NCBI GenBank assembly: GCA_964450865.1
Contig: CAYVHB010000002.1
Location: 101,796 to 165,795, forward strand
DNA: 64,000 nucleotides
DNA from: CAYVHB01 sp964450865
GTDB taxonomy: Bacteria > Bacillota > Clostridia > Saccharofermentanales > UBA5734
Direction of reading: 5' to 3'
Shown: positions 8,130 through 17,100 of the stretch, piece after piece
Position numbering within the stretch: the first letter of the stretch is position 1
Layout of the letters: every line of letters starts with the position of its first letter
Program-made: the position numbers and the translations under genes
The notes under the pieces: model-generated
Told to the model about the DNA's origin: nothing
The model's input: only the letters and a program-made list of their open reading frames with translations
Databases searched by the model: none

Positions 8130-8570
8130 ATGAACAAAGCAATCCTCATGGGTCGCCTGACCCGTGATCCCGAAATGCGGACAACGACCGGCCAGGTGCC
8201 AGTCTGCACCTTCACCCTGGCGATTGACCGCCGGTATAAGACAGCCAGCGGCGAGAAGCAGGCCGATTTCATTCCGGTCGTGGCCTGGCGGCAGCAGGCT
8301 GAGTTCTGTGCCAAGTATTTCCGCAAAGGTTCGCGGATGCTTGTTGTCGGCAGCATTCAGACCCGCAGTTATACCGACAAGGATGGCAATAAGCGCACAG
8401 CCACCGAGGTGGTTGCCGATGAGATTTCGTTTGTTGACAGCAAGCGCGAGGATTCCGGTGCGGGCTATGACACTCACGCCCCCGCGGCGGCACCTGCCAT
8501 GGCTGCCTCAGCAGCCGATGGTTTCTTCCCGGCTCCTGACGATGACACCTCACTGCCTTTCGATCTTTAA
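8130..8570 (+). CDS. ssb: Single-stranded DNA-binding protein
   Basis: SSB coats single-stranded DNA in replication, recombination and repair, and docks partner proteins through its acidic tail. The 146-residue protein begins MNKAILMGRLTRDPEMRTT, has the OB-fold segments CTFTLAIDRRY and DFIPVVAWRQQAEF, and KDGNKRTATEVVADEISFVDS. A flexible 30-residue linker follows, and the C-terminal tip DDDTSLPFDL is the conserved protein-interaction tail. GGTAAGTGAGC provides only a modest ribosome binding site. It lies 24 bases after rpsF and 40 before rpsR, the standard replication-translation operon. Confidence 0.97.
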   Translation: MNKAILMGRLTRDPEMRTTTGQVPVCTFTLAIDRRYKTASGEKQADFIPVVAWRQQAEFCAKYFRKGSRMLVVGSIQTRSYTDKDGNKRTATEVVADEISFVDSKREDSGAGYDTHAPAAAPAMAASAADGFFPAPDDDTSLPFDL

Positions 8571-8610
8571 TCTGAGCCTGATTTGATTTTTCGGAAAGGA
8601 GCAACCATCC

Positions 8611-8886
8611 ATGGCTGAAATGAGACGTGGTGGCCGCGATAGCGGTGATAAAGAGTCCCGCGGCATGCGGCCGAGACGGTCCAGACGTAAAGTCTGCGCC
8701 TTCTGTGCTGATAAAGTCGCGCATATTGATTATAAAGATGTCGGACGTCTGCGCAAGTTCATCTCGGAGCGCGGCAAGATCCTGCCCAAGCGGATGACCG
8801 GCAATTGTGCTGAGCACCAGCGTGAGCTGACGATCGCCATCAAGCGATCCAGACATGTCGCCCTGCTGCCATACGCTGGCGAATAA
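8611..8886 (+). CDS. rpsR: 30S ribosomal protein S18
   Basis: S18 pairs with S6 on the small-subunit platform. At 91 residues it shows [36 protein letters not shown] and [29 protein letters not shown]. The CAFC pair plus GNCAEHQ mark the cysteine-containing (zinc-binding, C+) type. AAAGGAGC precedes the ATG. A strong terminator follows, closing the operon. Confidence 0.97.
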   Translation: MAEMRRGGRDSGDKESRGMRPRRSRRKVCAFCADKVAHIDYKDVGRLRKFISERGKILPKRMTGNCAEHQRELTIAIKRSRHVALLPYAGE

Positions 8887-8918
8887 TTGATTCGCCTGTT
8901 TATAGAAGCGGACCCCCG

Positions 8919-8953
8919 GAGAGTGCCCTGACCATCAGAGCACTCTCTTTTTT
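8919..8953 (+). terminator. Rho-independent terminator after rpsR
   Basis: GAGAGTGC at 8919-8926 pairs perfectly with GCACTCTC at 8940-8947 across a 13-base loop, followed by six T residues. Confidence 0.92.
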
Positions 8954-9061
8954 CAATCATCATTTTCTGATCCATCCTGTGATAAAATATAAGGCGATTC
9001 CGATGCAAATATCCAGACCGCCGAACAGATATCAGGAACAAGCAATACAAGGAGACCTGCC

Positions 9062-9508
9062 ATGAAAGTCATTTTATTGAAGGACGTCAAGGGTCTGGGC
9101 AAGACCGATGACATCAAGGAAGTCCAGGACGGTTATGCCCGCAATTTCCTGTTTAAACAGAATCTGGCCCTGGAAGCAACACCGGCCAATCTCAATTCGG
9201 TCAAGAATCGCAAAAATGCCGAAGCAGCCCGCCTTGAACGTGAGCTGGCCCAGGCGCGTGAATTGGCCTCGCAGTTACATGGCAAGGTTTTTACCATGCC
9301 GATGAAGTGCGGTGAAGCTGGACGCCTTTACGGGGCCGTCACGGCGATGGATGTCGCCGACATGCTGGCACGCAGTGGTTTCAAGGTTGATAAGCGCGGT
9401 ATTACCATCCCCACGGCGATCAAATCGCTGGGCAGCTTTGAGGCGGAAATCCGCCTGCATCATGATGTCAGTGTGAAAATCGGCCTGCTCATCGTCGCCC
9501 AGGGCTGA
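9062..9508 (+). CDS. rplI: 50S ribosomal protein L9
   Basis: L9 is the elongated large-subunit protein near the L1 stalk that helps keep reading frame. The 148 residues include the N-terminal signature [17 protein letters not shown] and [17 protein letters not shown], a long central helix (about 45-75, [18 protein letters not shown]) and the C-terminal domain ending [25 protein letters not shown] precedes the ATG. In most Firmicutes rplI is followed closely by dnaB. Here a transporter gene is inserted between them. Confidence 0.97.
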   Translation: MKVILLKDVKGLGKTDDIKEVQDGYARNFLFKQNLALEATPANLNSVKNRKNAEAARLERELAQARELASQLHGKVFTMPMKCGEAGRLYGAVTAMDVADMLARSGFKVDKRGITIPTAIKSLGSFEAEIRLHHDVSVKIGLLIVAQG

Positions 9509-9659
9509 CCAGTCGCTTGCCAGAACCTGTACCGTGACATGCAGCCTGGTGCCGGGCCGTGACCGGTGCCGTGCCGCGAGTCCCCGGTCTGGTGCTGTGA
9601 CCGGCGCCGCGGGCTCCTGATAGGAATCCCGATAGCTGGAATCCTGAACGAGGTGGCTG

Positions 9660-11282
9660 ATGGAAACCAGGCGCGACTTTCCGCTCAATCTTGCCAGTTT
9701 ACAGCCTTTAGCCGAGTTTATCGATGCTCAGCTGACGAAGGCCCGATGTGTCCGCCGCGATCTGATTCGTGCCCGGCTTTTTGCTGAGGAAACAACGGTC
9801 TACTGGATCCGGCAAGCGCAGCCGGATGCCCTGGTCCAGGTCATCATTCGCAAACGGTTCAGGACAATCACGCTGGTATTGCGTTATTCCGGGAACCAGG
9901 CCAATCCCATGGCCTGGTCCCCGGAAGAGCCAATAGACAAGCCAGAAATAGACCTGATTAGCCAGAATATCCTGATCGGCCTGTCATCGGTGCAATATAC
10001 GTATGAAAACGCGACTAATCAGCTGACCTTCACCGTAACCCAGAAGCCATTCAATCCAATGCTGGCGATCGTGCTGGCGCTGACAGGCGGTATCAGCTGC
10101 GGCCTGCTGGGCCTGTACCTGGCTCCCGATCAGGCAGCGGCCTTGCCGGCTGGTTTGTTCGCCCCCCTGACATCGGCTTACATGGGGCTGCTCAACAGCA
10201 TTGTCGGCCCGCTGCTCTTCATTTCAATCATTGCCGGAATTCTCAATATGCAAAGCCTGGCCCGGATCAGGCAGGTTTTTGGCACATTGTTCGGCTGGTT
10301 TGCCAAGTTTACATTGGCTGCTGTCATTCTGACCTTGCTGGCTGCCTGGATTTATTTCCCTGTCGACGGCCTGACAAGCGGGGGCGGCAGTTCAGGCCGT
10401 GACCTGTTCAGGCTAATGTCGACGATGATCCTCGGGGCTATTCCAGCCAACCTGGTTCGCCCGTTCATGGAAGGTCACACCCTGCAGATCATTTTCATGG
10501 CCAGTCTGTCCGGTATTGTTGTCCTGATTCTCAAAGAACGTATGCCAACCCTGACTGTACTGGTTGCAGAAGCCGATTCGATATTGATGAAATTGCTCAA
10601 TGCGATCTGTTCATGGATGCCGGGCCTGATCTTTGTCAGTGCCATCAGCCTGACCCTGGCAGGTGAAGGACGTTCCCTGCTGCAGGCAACCGGTCTTTTC
10701 CTGTTCATCCTGGTATTTGTCCTGCTGATGACCGCCTTGATGCTCCTGGTGCTGGCCTTCTCGGGCCAGCGTCCGCTGCCCTATCTGCGACTGATGGTCC
10801 CGGTGCTGCTGCCGGCCCTGACAACCGCCAGTTCCAGCGCAACTTTTATCCATCATGATCGCGTTGCTATCCATAAACAGGGGATCCGCAGTTTTCTTGT
10901 CAAGTTTTCCATACCGATTGGCGCGCAGTTGTGCCGGCCGTACAGCCTGATCGGAAATGTCCTGACAACTTTGTTCATCAGCCATTATTACCAGGTGCCA
11001 TTCGGGCTGGCCGAAATCCTGATCGTCATTGTTCTGTGCGGGGTGTTATTGCCCACTATTCCTTCTACCCCCGGGGTCGTGACATTTATGTACACGGTTC
11101 TGTTCAATCAGCTGGGGATCCCGCTGGAAGGACTGGTTATCGCGGCGACCATTGACCTGCTGACAGACTATTTCCTGACCCCTGGCAACGTGCTGGTTAC
11201 CAATGCCAGCATGTCGCTGACAGAACTGGCTTTGCGGCGGGCCGCGAAGAAAATGGCCGCAGATATAGCCGCGCGGCCATGA
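9660..11282 (+). CDS. SDF-family transporter with extra N-terminal domain and altered binding core
   Basis: Residues about 130-525 have the layout of the sodium:dicarboxylate symporter family: N-terminal helices including LLNSIVGPLLFISIIAGIL, a re-entrant serine-rich loop TTASSSAT at 388-395, and late segments GVVTFMYTVLFNQLGIP and GLVIAATIDLLTDYFLTPGNVLVTN. The usual sodium-binding NMDGT of helix 7 is missing. PIGAQLCRPYSLIG (419-432) stands there instead, and the helix-8 arginine that binds the acidic side chain is replaced by leucine (DYFLTPGN). Substrate and coupling ion are therefore uncertain. Residues 1-130 are soluble, mixed alpha/beta, with RARLFAEETTVYWI, faintly like the EE-x-N helix of degenerate GHKL/RsbW-type domains (weak). 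The start ATG is preceded by GAACGAGGTGGCTG. It sits between rplI and dnaB. Confidence 0.8.
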   Translation: METRRDFPLNLASLQPLAEFIDAQLTKARCVRRDLIRARLFAEETTVYWIRQAQPDALVQVIIRKRFRTITLVLRYSGNQANPMAWSPEEPIDKPEIDLISQNILIGLSSVQYTYENATNQLTFTVTQKPFNPMLAIVLALTGGISCGLLGLYLAPDQAAALPAGLFAPLTSAYMGLLNSIVGPLLFISIIAGILNMQSLARIRQVFGTLFGWFAKFTLAAVILTLLAAWIYFPVDGLTSGGGSSGRDLFRLMSTMILGAIPANLVRPFMEGHTLQIIFMASLSGIVVLILKERMPTLTVLVAEADSILMKLLNAICSWMPGLIFVSAISLTLAGEGRSLLQATGLFLFILVFVLLMTALMLLVLAFSGQRPLPYLRLMVPVLLPALTTASSSATFIHHDRVAIHKQGIRSFLVKFSIPIGAQLCRPYSLIGNVLTTLFISHYYQVPFGLAEILIVIVLCGVLLPTIPSTPGVVTFMYTVLFNQLGIPLEGLVIAATIDLLTDYFLTPGNVLVTNASMSLTELALRRAAKKMAADIAARP

Positions 11283-11416
11283 CGGGATTGGAGATTGATC
11301 ACATACATATAGCCGCTGATGCGCGGCCGTGGACGAGCGTACTGAGTGATCACGCAGAAGTGCCTGCGTGAATCTGACAGGAAAGATGACTGATATTCAT
11401 TAAAGGAGACTGACGC

Positions 11417-12814
11417 ATGGCGCAGCCACTGTCTTCGGACAATCCGCAATCGATCCGGCCCGCCGGCCGGGTGATGCCGCACAATATTCAGGCTGAGCAG
11501 TCGGTCCTGGGCAGTGCCATGTCCGGCGACCGGGCCCTGGCCGAAATCACCGCGCTGCTCAAGACCAGCGACTTTTACCGGCCCGATCACCGGCTTATTT
11601 ACGATGCAATTTGTGAGCTCTATCTGGCCAGCCGGCCAGTTGACATTATCACGGTCAGTGACCTGCTCGAGAGCCAGGGCCACCTGGACAAGGCCGGCGG
11701 CCTGACCTACATCAGTGCTTTGCCGGATACGATTCCTGTCATGGCCAATGCCGGTCACTACGCCGACCTGGTGCGGCAAAAGTCAATTTTGCGCCGCCTG
11801 ATTACGACAATGGACGATATCACCGGTCTTTGCTTTGATGAAGGCAATGAAGCCGACACCTTGCTCGATGTTGCTGCCAAGCGGATTTTCGAAATCCGCG
11901 AGAATCGTGATGTCGTGGGCTTTGAAAGTCTCAAGGACGTTATCAGCCGCACGGTCAATGAGCTGGCTGCCCTGGCGAAAGGCAAGCCGCGGGAGCGCCA
12001 TATCATGACGGGATTCCATACCCTGGACCGTTCACTGGGCGGCTTGCGGCCTGGCAGCCTGATCATTGTCGCAGCCCGTCCGGCCATGGGCAAATCAGCC
12101 TTTGCCCTGAATATCGCCCAGAAAGCGGCAACGCTCTATAATGTTCCGGCGGCTATTTTCAGCCTGGAAATGTCCAAGGAGGAAATCGCCAATCGCATGC
12201 TCAGTGTCCAGTCCCTGGTCCAGGCCAGGTCACTGAGTACCGGTGAACTGCAGAATGAAGACTGGGACCGCATCGCCCGGGCCCTGCCGCCTTTATACAG
12301 TGCACCCATTTCGATTGATGACCGGTCCGGTACCAGCGTGATGGAGATGATCTCCAAATGCCGCCAGCTCAAGCTGGAAAACAAGCTGGGCCTGGTCGTG
12401 ATCGACTATCTGCAGCTGATGAGCGGCGGCCAGTCCCGGGTTGAAAGCCGCCAGCAGGAAATTTCCGAGATTTCGCGCTCGTTGAAAATCATGGCCCGTG
12501 AGCTGGGCGTGCCGGTCATCGCCCTGTCCCAGCTGAGCCGGGCCTGTGAAGCCCGCTCGGACAAGAAACCCCTGCTGTCGGACCTGCGCGACTCGGGTGC
12601 CATTGAACAGGACGCGGATATTGTCATGTTCTTGTTCCGGCAGAATTATTATGACCAGAATCATATGCAGATGGAGGTCGAGGACGCCGAGGTCATCATC
12701 GCCAAGAATCGCCAGGGCCAGACCTGCAGTGTCCGCCTGGGCTGGTGGCCACGTTATACGATGTTCTTTGATCAGGATGATGGGCGGACTCCTCAAGAAC
12801 CGCCGCCCGCCTGA
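11417..12814 (+). CDS. dnaB: Replicative DNA helicase DnaB
   Basis: DnaB is the hexameric helicase that unwinds DNA at the replication fork. The 465 residues contain the N-terminal domain (PHNIQAEQSVLGSAMSG), a linker helix, and the RecA-like domain with Walker A ARPAMGKSA at 220-228, Walker B LVVIDYLQLMSG, and ISRSLKIMARELGVPVIALSQLSRACE. SDLRDSGAIEQDADIVMFLFR and AKNRQGQTCSVRLGW close the core. No intein interrupts it. AAAGGAGAC precedes the ATG. The 134-base gap upstream holds no clear terminator. tilS starts two bases after the stop. Confidence 0.97.
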   Translation: MAQPLSSDNPQSIRPAGRVMPHNIQAEQSVLGSAMSGDRALAEITALLKTSDFYRPDHRLIYDAICELYLASRPVDIITVSDLLESQGHLDKAGGLTYISALPDTIPVMANAGHYADLVRQKSILRRLITTMDDITGLCFDEGNEADTLLDVAAKRIFEIRENRDVVGFESLKDVISRTVNELAALAKGKPRERHIMTGFHTLDRSLGGLRPGSLIIVAARPAMGKSAFALNIAQKAATLYNVPAAIFSLEMSKEEIANRMLSVQSLVQARSLSTGELQNEDWDRIARALPPLYSAPISIDDRSGTSVMEMISKCRQLKLENKLGLVVIDYLQLMSGGQSRVESRQQEISEISRSLKIMARELGVPVIALSQLSRACEARSDKKPLLSDLRDSGAIEQDADIVMFLFRQNYYDQNHMQMEVEDAEVIIAKNRQGQTCSVRLGWWPRYTMFFDQDDGRTPQEPPPA

Positions 12815-12816
12815 CT

Positions 12817-14172
12817 ATGCAGGACGATCAGATGACTGTCACGCCGGGCGATCAACCGGGCCCGGCCGCAAAGACGCCTGCTGTCCTGGCTGATCAACCG
12901 GGCGAGGCCGGGGTGGGCACGGACGGCTGCGCCCGGCACCCGGATTGTCGGCCCCGAACCCAGGCCGGCGGTGTGCGATCTGCGTCCCGGCATTGCCGGG
13001 TGCATCGCCGCCAGGTCGCGGCCGAATCCGCTGCATCCGATCCGTTCTGGGACCAGGTTGTTGCCTTCATTGATCAGTTTTCCCTGATTCCGGTACAGGG
13101 CCGGATCATTGTCGGGGTTTCCGGCGGCCCGGATTCGATGGCCCTGCTGGCTGTACTGGAGCGCCTGCGCCAGCAAAGATCCGGCTTTGAACTGTGGGCT
13201 GCCCATTTGCATCATGGCCTGCGCCAGACGGCTGACCGCGATGAAGCCCTGGTTGCGGCCTGCTGCGCCCAGTGGTCGATTCCGTTTTATTCATGTCGCC
13301 AGGATATTGCCCGCCTGGCCGCTGCGCGCCGGCAAGGACTCGAAGACACCGGACGCCAGGCCCGTCAGGCTTATTTTGCCGAATTGGCTGCCCGGCCGGC
13401 ACCCGTAACCGATTATGGAGATTCAGGAATGGAAGCGGGCGAGGTGCGCATTGCCCTGGCCCATCATCAGGACGACCAGGCCGAGTCGCTGTTGCTGCAT
13501 CTTGGCCGAGGCTGCGGCCTTGACGGCCTGGCAGGCATGCAGCCGCGGCAAGGCGCCTATATACGCCCCCTGCTGGGGGTGCGCCGCCAGGCTATCCTGG
13601 ACTGGCTGGCCGCCAGGCAGATTCCATGGGCCGAAGACGAGACCAATGGCCAGCCCATTGCCCTGCGCAATCGGCTTCGTTTGCAGGTTTTGCCGGCCTG
13701 GCGGTCTGCGCTCGGCTTTGATCCGGTGCCTTCTCTCTGCCGCCTGGCGGATAACGTCCGTGAGGACCTTGACTACCTGGAGACTATTACAGCGCAGGCC
13801 TGGCGTCGCATCCTGGTTCAGCCTGGCGCGGCGTTGCCGGCGCTGCCGGCGCTGCCGATCCGGTTGCGCCGATCGGCCCTGGCTGCCGAACATCCTGCCA
13901 TGCAGATGCGGCTGCTGCGCCAGGCCTGGCGCCAGGCCGCCGGCTCGGGGCAGGATCTCGAGAAACGTCATCTGCTTCTTTTGCAGGCCTTGTTGACCTC
14001 TCAGGCGCCCCCTCGGGCTGCTGTTGACCTGCCCGGCCGCCTCCGGGCCTGGCGCAGCGGCGACTTGATCCTGTTTGGTCACCAGGCGGAGTCCGTGACC
14101 AGAGACAGGGCCGGAACTGGCCGGGTCAATGATCCGGGCAGCGGGAAGGTGACAGCATCGACCCGGGACTGA
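12817..14172 (+). CDS. tilS: tRNA(Ile)-lysidine synthase
   Basis: TilS attaches lysine to C34 of the CAU-anticodon isoleucine tRNA so that it reads AUA. The PP-loop ATP site is SGGPDSM at 102-108, followed by HLHHGLR and the ALAHHQDDQAESLLLHLGRGCGLDGLAGM segment. IPWAEDETN and ALRNRLRLQVLP are also typical. The ATG is two bases after the dnaB stop, implying coupling. The first 75 residues before FWDQVVAFI are low-complexity and unconserved, so the true start could be internal, but I see no ribosome binding site that decides this. The C-terminal domain after 330 is short. tilS-hpt-ftsH is a conserved order. Confidence 0.93.
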   Translation: MQDDQMTVTPGDQPGPAAKTPAVLADQPGEAGVGTDGCARHPDCRPRTQAGGVRSASRHCRVHRRQVAAESAASDPFWDQVVAFIDQFSLIPVQGRIIVGVSGGPDSMALLAVLERLRQQRSGFELWAAHLHHGLRQTADRDEALVAACCAQWSIPFYSCRQDIARLAAARRQGLEDTGRQARQAYFAELAARPAPVTDYGDSGMEAGEVRIALAHHQDDQAESLLLHLGRGCGLDGLAGMQPRQGAYIRPLLGVRRQAILDWLAARQIPWAEDETNGQPIALRNRLRLQVLPAWRSALGFDPVPSLCRLADNVREDLDYLETITAQAWRRILVQPGAALPALPALPIRLRRSALAAEHPAMQMRLLRQAWRQAAGSGQDLEKRHLLLLQALLTSQAPPRAAVDLPGRLRAWRSGDLILFGHQAESVTRDRAGTGRVNDPGSGKVTASTRD

Positions 14173-14297
14173 TCCGGCATCCGGTCGGAACGGTAAGCCC
14201 ATGGCTGCATCGGACCTGATCTGGCATAATATTGGATGTGATGCTACAATTTATTAATGGAAAGTTACGGCAGATACACAATTTTCCGGTCATGGAC

Positions 14298-14306
14298 TGT
14301 TATAAT
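14298..14306 (+). promoter_or_regulatory. Extended -10 promoter before hpt
   Basis: TGTTATAAT is a perfect extended -10 box 37 bases before the hpt start, in an AT-rich patch after tilS. No good -35 is visible, which extended -10 promoters tolerate. It would let hpt-ftsH be transcribed apart from dnaB-tilS. Confidence 0.55.
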
Positions 14307-14342
14307 ATCATGATACAGTATCAGAGGAGGCTTTCAGCAGCA

Positions 14343-14888
14343 ATGGGAAAATACATTAAGGGGACGCTGATCACCGCAGCCGAGATCCAGGCCATGTGCC
14401 GGCGGCTGGGTGAGCAGATATCGCAGGATTATGCCGGACGCGAGATCATCCTGATTGGTGTTCTTAAAGGGGCATTTGTATTCATGGCCGACCTGGCCCG
14501 CCATATTTCGGTGCCGGTGCGCATCGATTTCATGTCAGTATCCAGTTATGGCAGCGGCACCCGGACTTCCGGGGTCGTGCGGATCACCAAGGACCTGGAT
14601 TCCGACATCAGCAACAAGCACATTATCGTCGTCGAGGATATTGTCGACACGGGCCTGACGCTCAAGCATCTGCGCGAACTGCTCGGCACACGCAATCCGG
14701 CCAGCATCGCCCTCTGCACCGCGTTTGACAAGCCCGAGCGCCGCAAGGTCGAGCTTTCAGTTGAATATATCGGCCTGCAGGTCCCGGACGAATTCATTGT
14801 CGGCTATGGTCTCGACTATGACGGAAAATATCGTAATCTCCCGGATGTGGCTATTCTGGGTGACGACAATCAAGGAGGAGACCGATGA
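14343..14888 (+). CDS. hpt: Hypoxanthine phosphoribosyltransferase
   Basis: This purine-salvage enzyme joins hypoxanthine (or guanine) to PRPP. The 181 residues include [19 protein letters not shown], the PRPP motif [23 protein letters not shown] and the C-terminal [20 protein letters not shown]. The frame is open upstream, but the ATG at 14343 behind AGAGGAGG gives the normal family length. Its stop overlaps the ftsH start (ATGA). In Bacillus the Hpt-FtsH neighbourhood is conserved and HprT is reported to act with TilS and FtsH regulation, so the linkage tilS-hpt-ftsH is expected. Confidence 0.96.
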   Translation: MGKYIKGTLITAAEIQAMCRRLGEQISQDYAGREIILIGVLKGAFVFMADLARHISVPVRIDFMSVSSYGSGTRTSGVVRITKDLDSDISNKHIIVVEDIVDTGLTLKHLRELLGTRNPASIALCTAFDKPERRKVELSVEYIGLQVPDEFIVGYGLDYDGKYRNLPDVAILGDDNQGGDR

Positions 14889-16825
14889 AACCCAAAAAAG
14901 CCATGAGTGGCATGTCTTTTTACCTGATCATGCTGGTCATTATTATCGCCGTGTCGATATTCATGTCCCGTATGAATCAGCAGCAGCCCATCACCTTGTC
15001 CGAGCTGATTACCCGCATTGACAGCGGCAATGTCACCGAGGTCATGGTGAATGGTTACACCATTGAAATTACCGAAAAGAAAACCGGCAGTACAGCCCTG
15101 GTCAGTTACAGCAAGAAAATCTCGCCGATGTGGATGTCGAGCTTCCTGGATGTGCTGCTCAAGGCCCAGGAAGACGGCAAGATCAGCAAATTTGACTATA
15201 ATGAGCCGACAGACCTGGCAGCCTGGGCCAATTTCATCCTGATCCTGGTCATGCTGGCCGGAATGGGCGCTTTCATTTACTTCAGCTACAGCCGGCAGGC
15301 CGGCGATGGCAAGAATGCGATGAGCTTCGGCCGCAGCCGGGCCAAGCTGAATGACCCGTCGAAGAACAAGATCACCTTCCAGGATGTGGCCGGCGCCGAT
15401 GAAGAGAAGGAAGAGCTCAAGGAAGTCGTCGATTTCCTGAAAAATCCCAAGAAATATTCGGAAATCGGCGCCAAGATTCCCCGCGGTATCCTGCTGGTCG
15501 GCTCGCCGGGTACCGGCAAGACCCTGCTGGCCAAGGCCGTGGCCGGTGAGGCCGGGGTTCCGTTCTTCTCGATCAGCGGCTCGGACTTCGTCGAGATGTT
15601 CGTCGGCGTGGGCGCTTCCCGCGTGCGCGACCTGTTCGAGCAGGCCAAGAAGAACTCGCCGTGTATTATATTCATTGATGAAATCGACGCTGTCGGCCGT
15701 CATCGCGGTGCCGGTCTCGGCGGTGGTCACGATGAACGCGAACAGACCCTGAACCAGCTGCTGGTGGAAATGGACGGCTTCGGGCCCAATGAAGGCGTGA
15801 TCATCATGGCAGCCACCAACCGCCCGGACATCCTTGATCCGGCCCTGCTGCGGCCTGGCCGCTTCGACCGCCGCATCACCGTCATGCGCCCCGACATCAA
15901 GGGCCGGGAGGAAATCCTCAAGGTCCATGCCCGCAACAAGCCGCTCGATCCCAGTATAGACCTGCGGGAGATCGCCAAGATCACGCCCGGTTTCACCGGC
16001 GCCGACCTGGCCAATCTCCTGAATGAGGCTGCTCTGCTGGCGGCCCGCCGCGGTGCCAAGATGATTGTCTATTCCGATATTTCCGAAGCCGTGTTCAAGG
16101 TCATGATCGGCCCGGAGAAGAAGAGCCGGATCATCAGCGAGAAGGAACGGCGCCTGACTGCCTATCACGAGGCCGGTCATGCAATTGTGCTCCGCACCGT
16201 GTCGGAGACCGACAAGGTCGAGCGCGTTTCGATCATCCCGGCTGGCGGGGCTGGCGGCTATACGGCCCATAAGCCGCATGAGGATACCTATTACGCCACG
16301 CGCACCCAGCTTGTCGCCGAGATCATGATCTCTCTCGGTGGCCGGGCAGCCGAGGAGCTGATTTTCTCGGAGATCAGCACCGGCGCGTCTTCTGACCTGC
16401 AGAGCTGCAATGCCATTGCCCGTGATATGATCACCAAGTACGGCATGAGCGAGAAACTGGGCAACCTGGTCTTTGGCAGCGAGGGCGAGGTGTTCCTCGG
16501 CAAGGACTATGGCCACGTCCAGAACTACAGTGAGAAACTGGCCAGCATTATCGATGAGGAAGTCAAGTCGATCATCGACAGCGCCTATACTGCTGTACGC
16601 CAGATCCTGCGTGACAAGATGGCCTTGCTCAATGCCCTGGCCAGCATGCTGCTGGAAAAAGAAAAGATCGAAGGTCCCGAATTCGAGCAGCTTTACCTGT
16701 CTTTCAACCAGCCGGCCGCCCTGCCGGAGACAACCGCTGCCCCGGCCGCCCTGCCGGAGACAGCCGCTGCCCCGGCCACGCCGGCCGTATCGGATGCGAC
16801 CGCGGCAACTGACGCCCCGCAGTAA
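14885..16825 (+). CDS. ftsH: ATP-dependent zinc metalloprotease FtsH
   Basis: FtsH is a membrane-anchored AAA+ protease that degrades misfolded membrane proteins and regulators. Among its 646 residues are transmembrane helices at 11-29 and about 112-134 flanking a short extracytoplasmic domain, Walker A GSPGTGKT at 206-213, Walker [12 protein letters not shown], the pore motif [10 protein letters not shown], and the zinc site HEAGH at 428-432 with the third ligand in GASSDLQS. The C-terminus is a Pro/Ala-rich tail containing a near-exact repeat of [20 protein letters not shown], a low-complexity extension not needed for catalysis. A hairpin follows in the gap to murC. Confidence 0.97.
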   Translation: MKPKKAMSGMSFYLIMLVIIIAVSIFMSRMNQQQPITLSELITRIDSGNVTEVMVNGYTIEITEKKTGSTALVSYSKKISPMWMSSFLDVLLKAQEDGKISKFDYNEPTDLAAWANFILILVMLAGMGAFIYFSYSRQAGDGKNAMSFGRSRAKLNDPSKNKITFQDVAGADEEKEELKEVVDFLKNPKKYSEIGAKIPRGILLVGSPGTGKTLLAKAVAGEAGVPFFSISGSDFVEMFVGVGASRVRDLFEQAKKNSPCIIFIDEIDAVGRHRGAGLGGGHDEREQTLNQLLVEMDGFGPNEGVIIMAATNRPDILDPALLRPGRFDRRITVMRPDIKGREEILKVHARNKPLDPSIDLREIAKITPGFTGADLANLLNEAALLAARRGAKMIVYSDISEAVFKVMIGPEKKSRIISEKERRLTAYHEAGHAIVLRTVSETDKVERVSIIPAGGAGGYTAHKPHEDTYYATRTQLVAEIMISLGGRAAEELIFSEISTGASSDLQSCNAIARDMITKYGMSEKLGNLVFGSEGEVFLGKDYGHVQNYSEKLASIIDEEVKSIIDSAYTAVRQILRDKMALLNALASMLLEKEKIEGPEFEQLYLSFNQPAALPETTAAPAALPETAAAPATPAVSDATAATDAPQ

Positions 16826-16992
16826 CAACCCTGGCGCTCCAGTTGCCGGTTGAAGAGTGGCCGGCTGCCCCCGCAGCCGCCTGACCCGGATTCGGCCAGC
16901 CTGGAATGCGGCCAGTTCAGTCTGGCCAGGCCGAACCTGTCAAGCTGGAATCAGCTTGCCGGAACCGGCCGATCCGGATCCCGATTACCAGA

Positions 16993-17033
16993 AAGACAGC
17001 CTCCCGCAACAGTCAGTAGCGGGAGGCTGTCTT
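16993..17033. terminator. Strong hairpin between convergent ftsH and murC
   Basis: A perfect 15-base-pair stem (AAGACAGCCTCCCGC at 16993-17007 with its complement at 17019-17033) and an 11-base loop lies between the two converging genes. The T tract is short on both sides, so it may serve as a bidirectional terminator or mRNA end. Confidence 0.75.
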
Positions 17034-17100
17034 GAATTTAGCGTGAACGGCCGCGTGAAGGCGTATTGCAAACGGGTCGGTCAGACTGTCAGGCTGATTG

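Noticed and set aside
14870..16828. 652-residue open frame on the reverse strand opposite ftsH
   Set aside because: It is a complementary frame of the highly biased ftsH coding sequence. It has no ribosome binding site and no recognisable domain.
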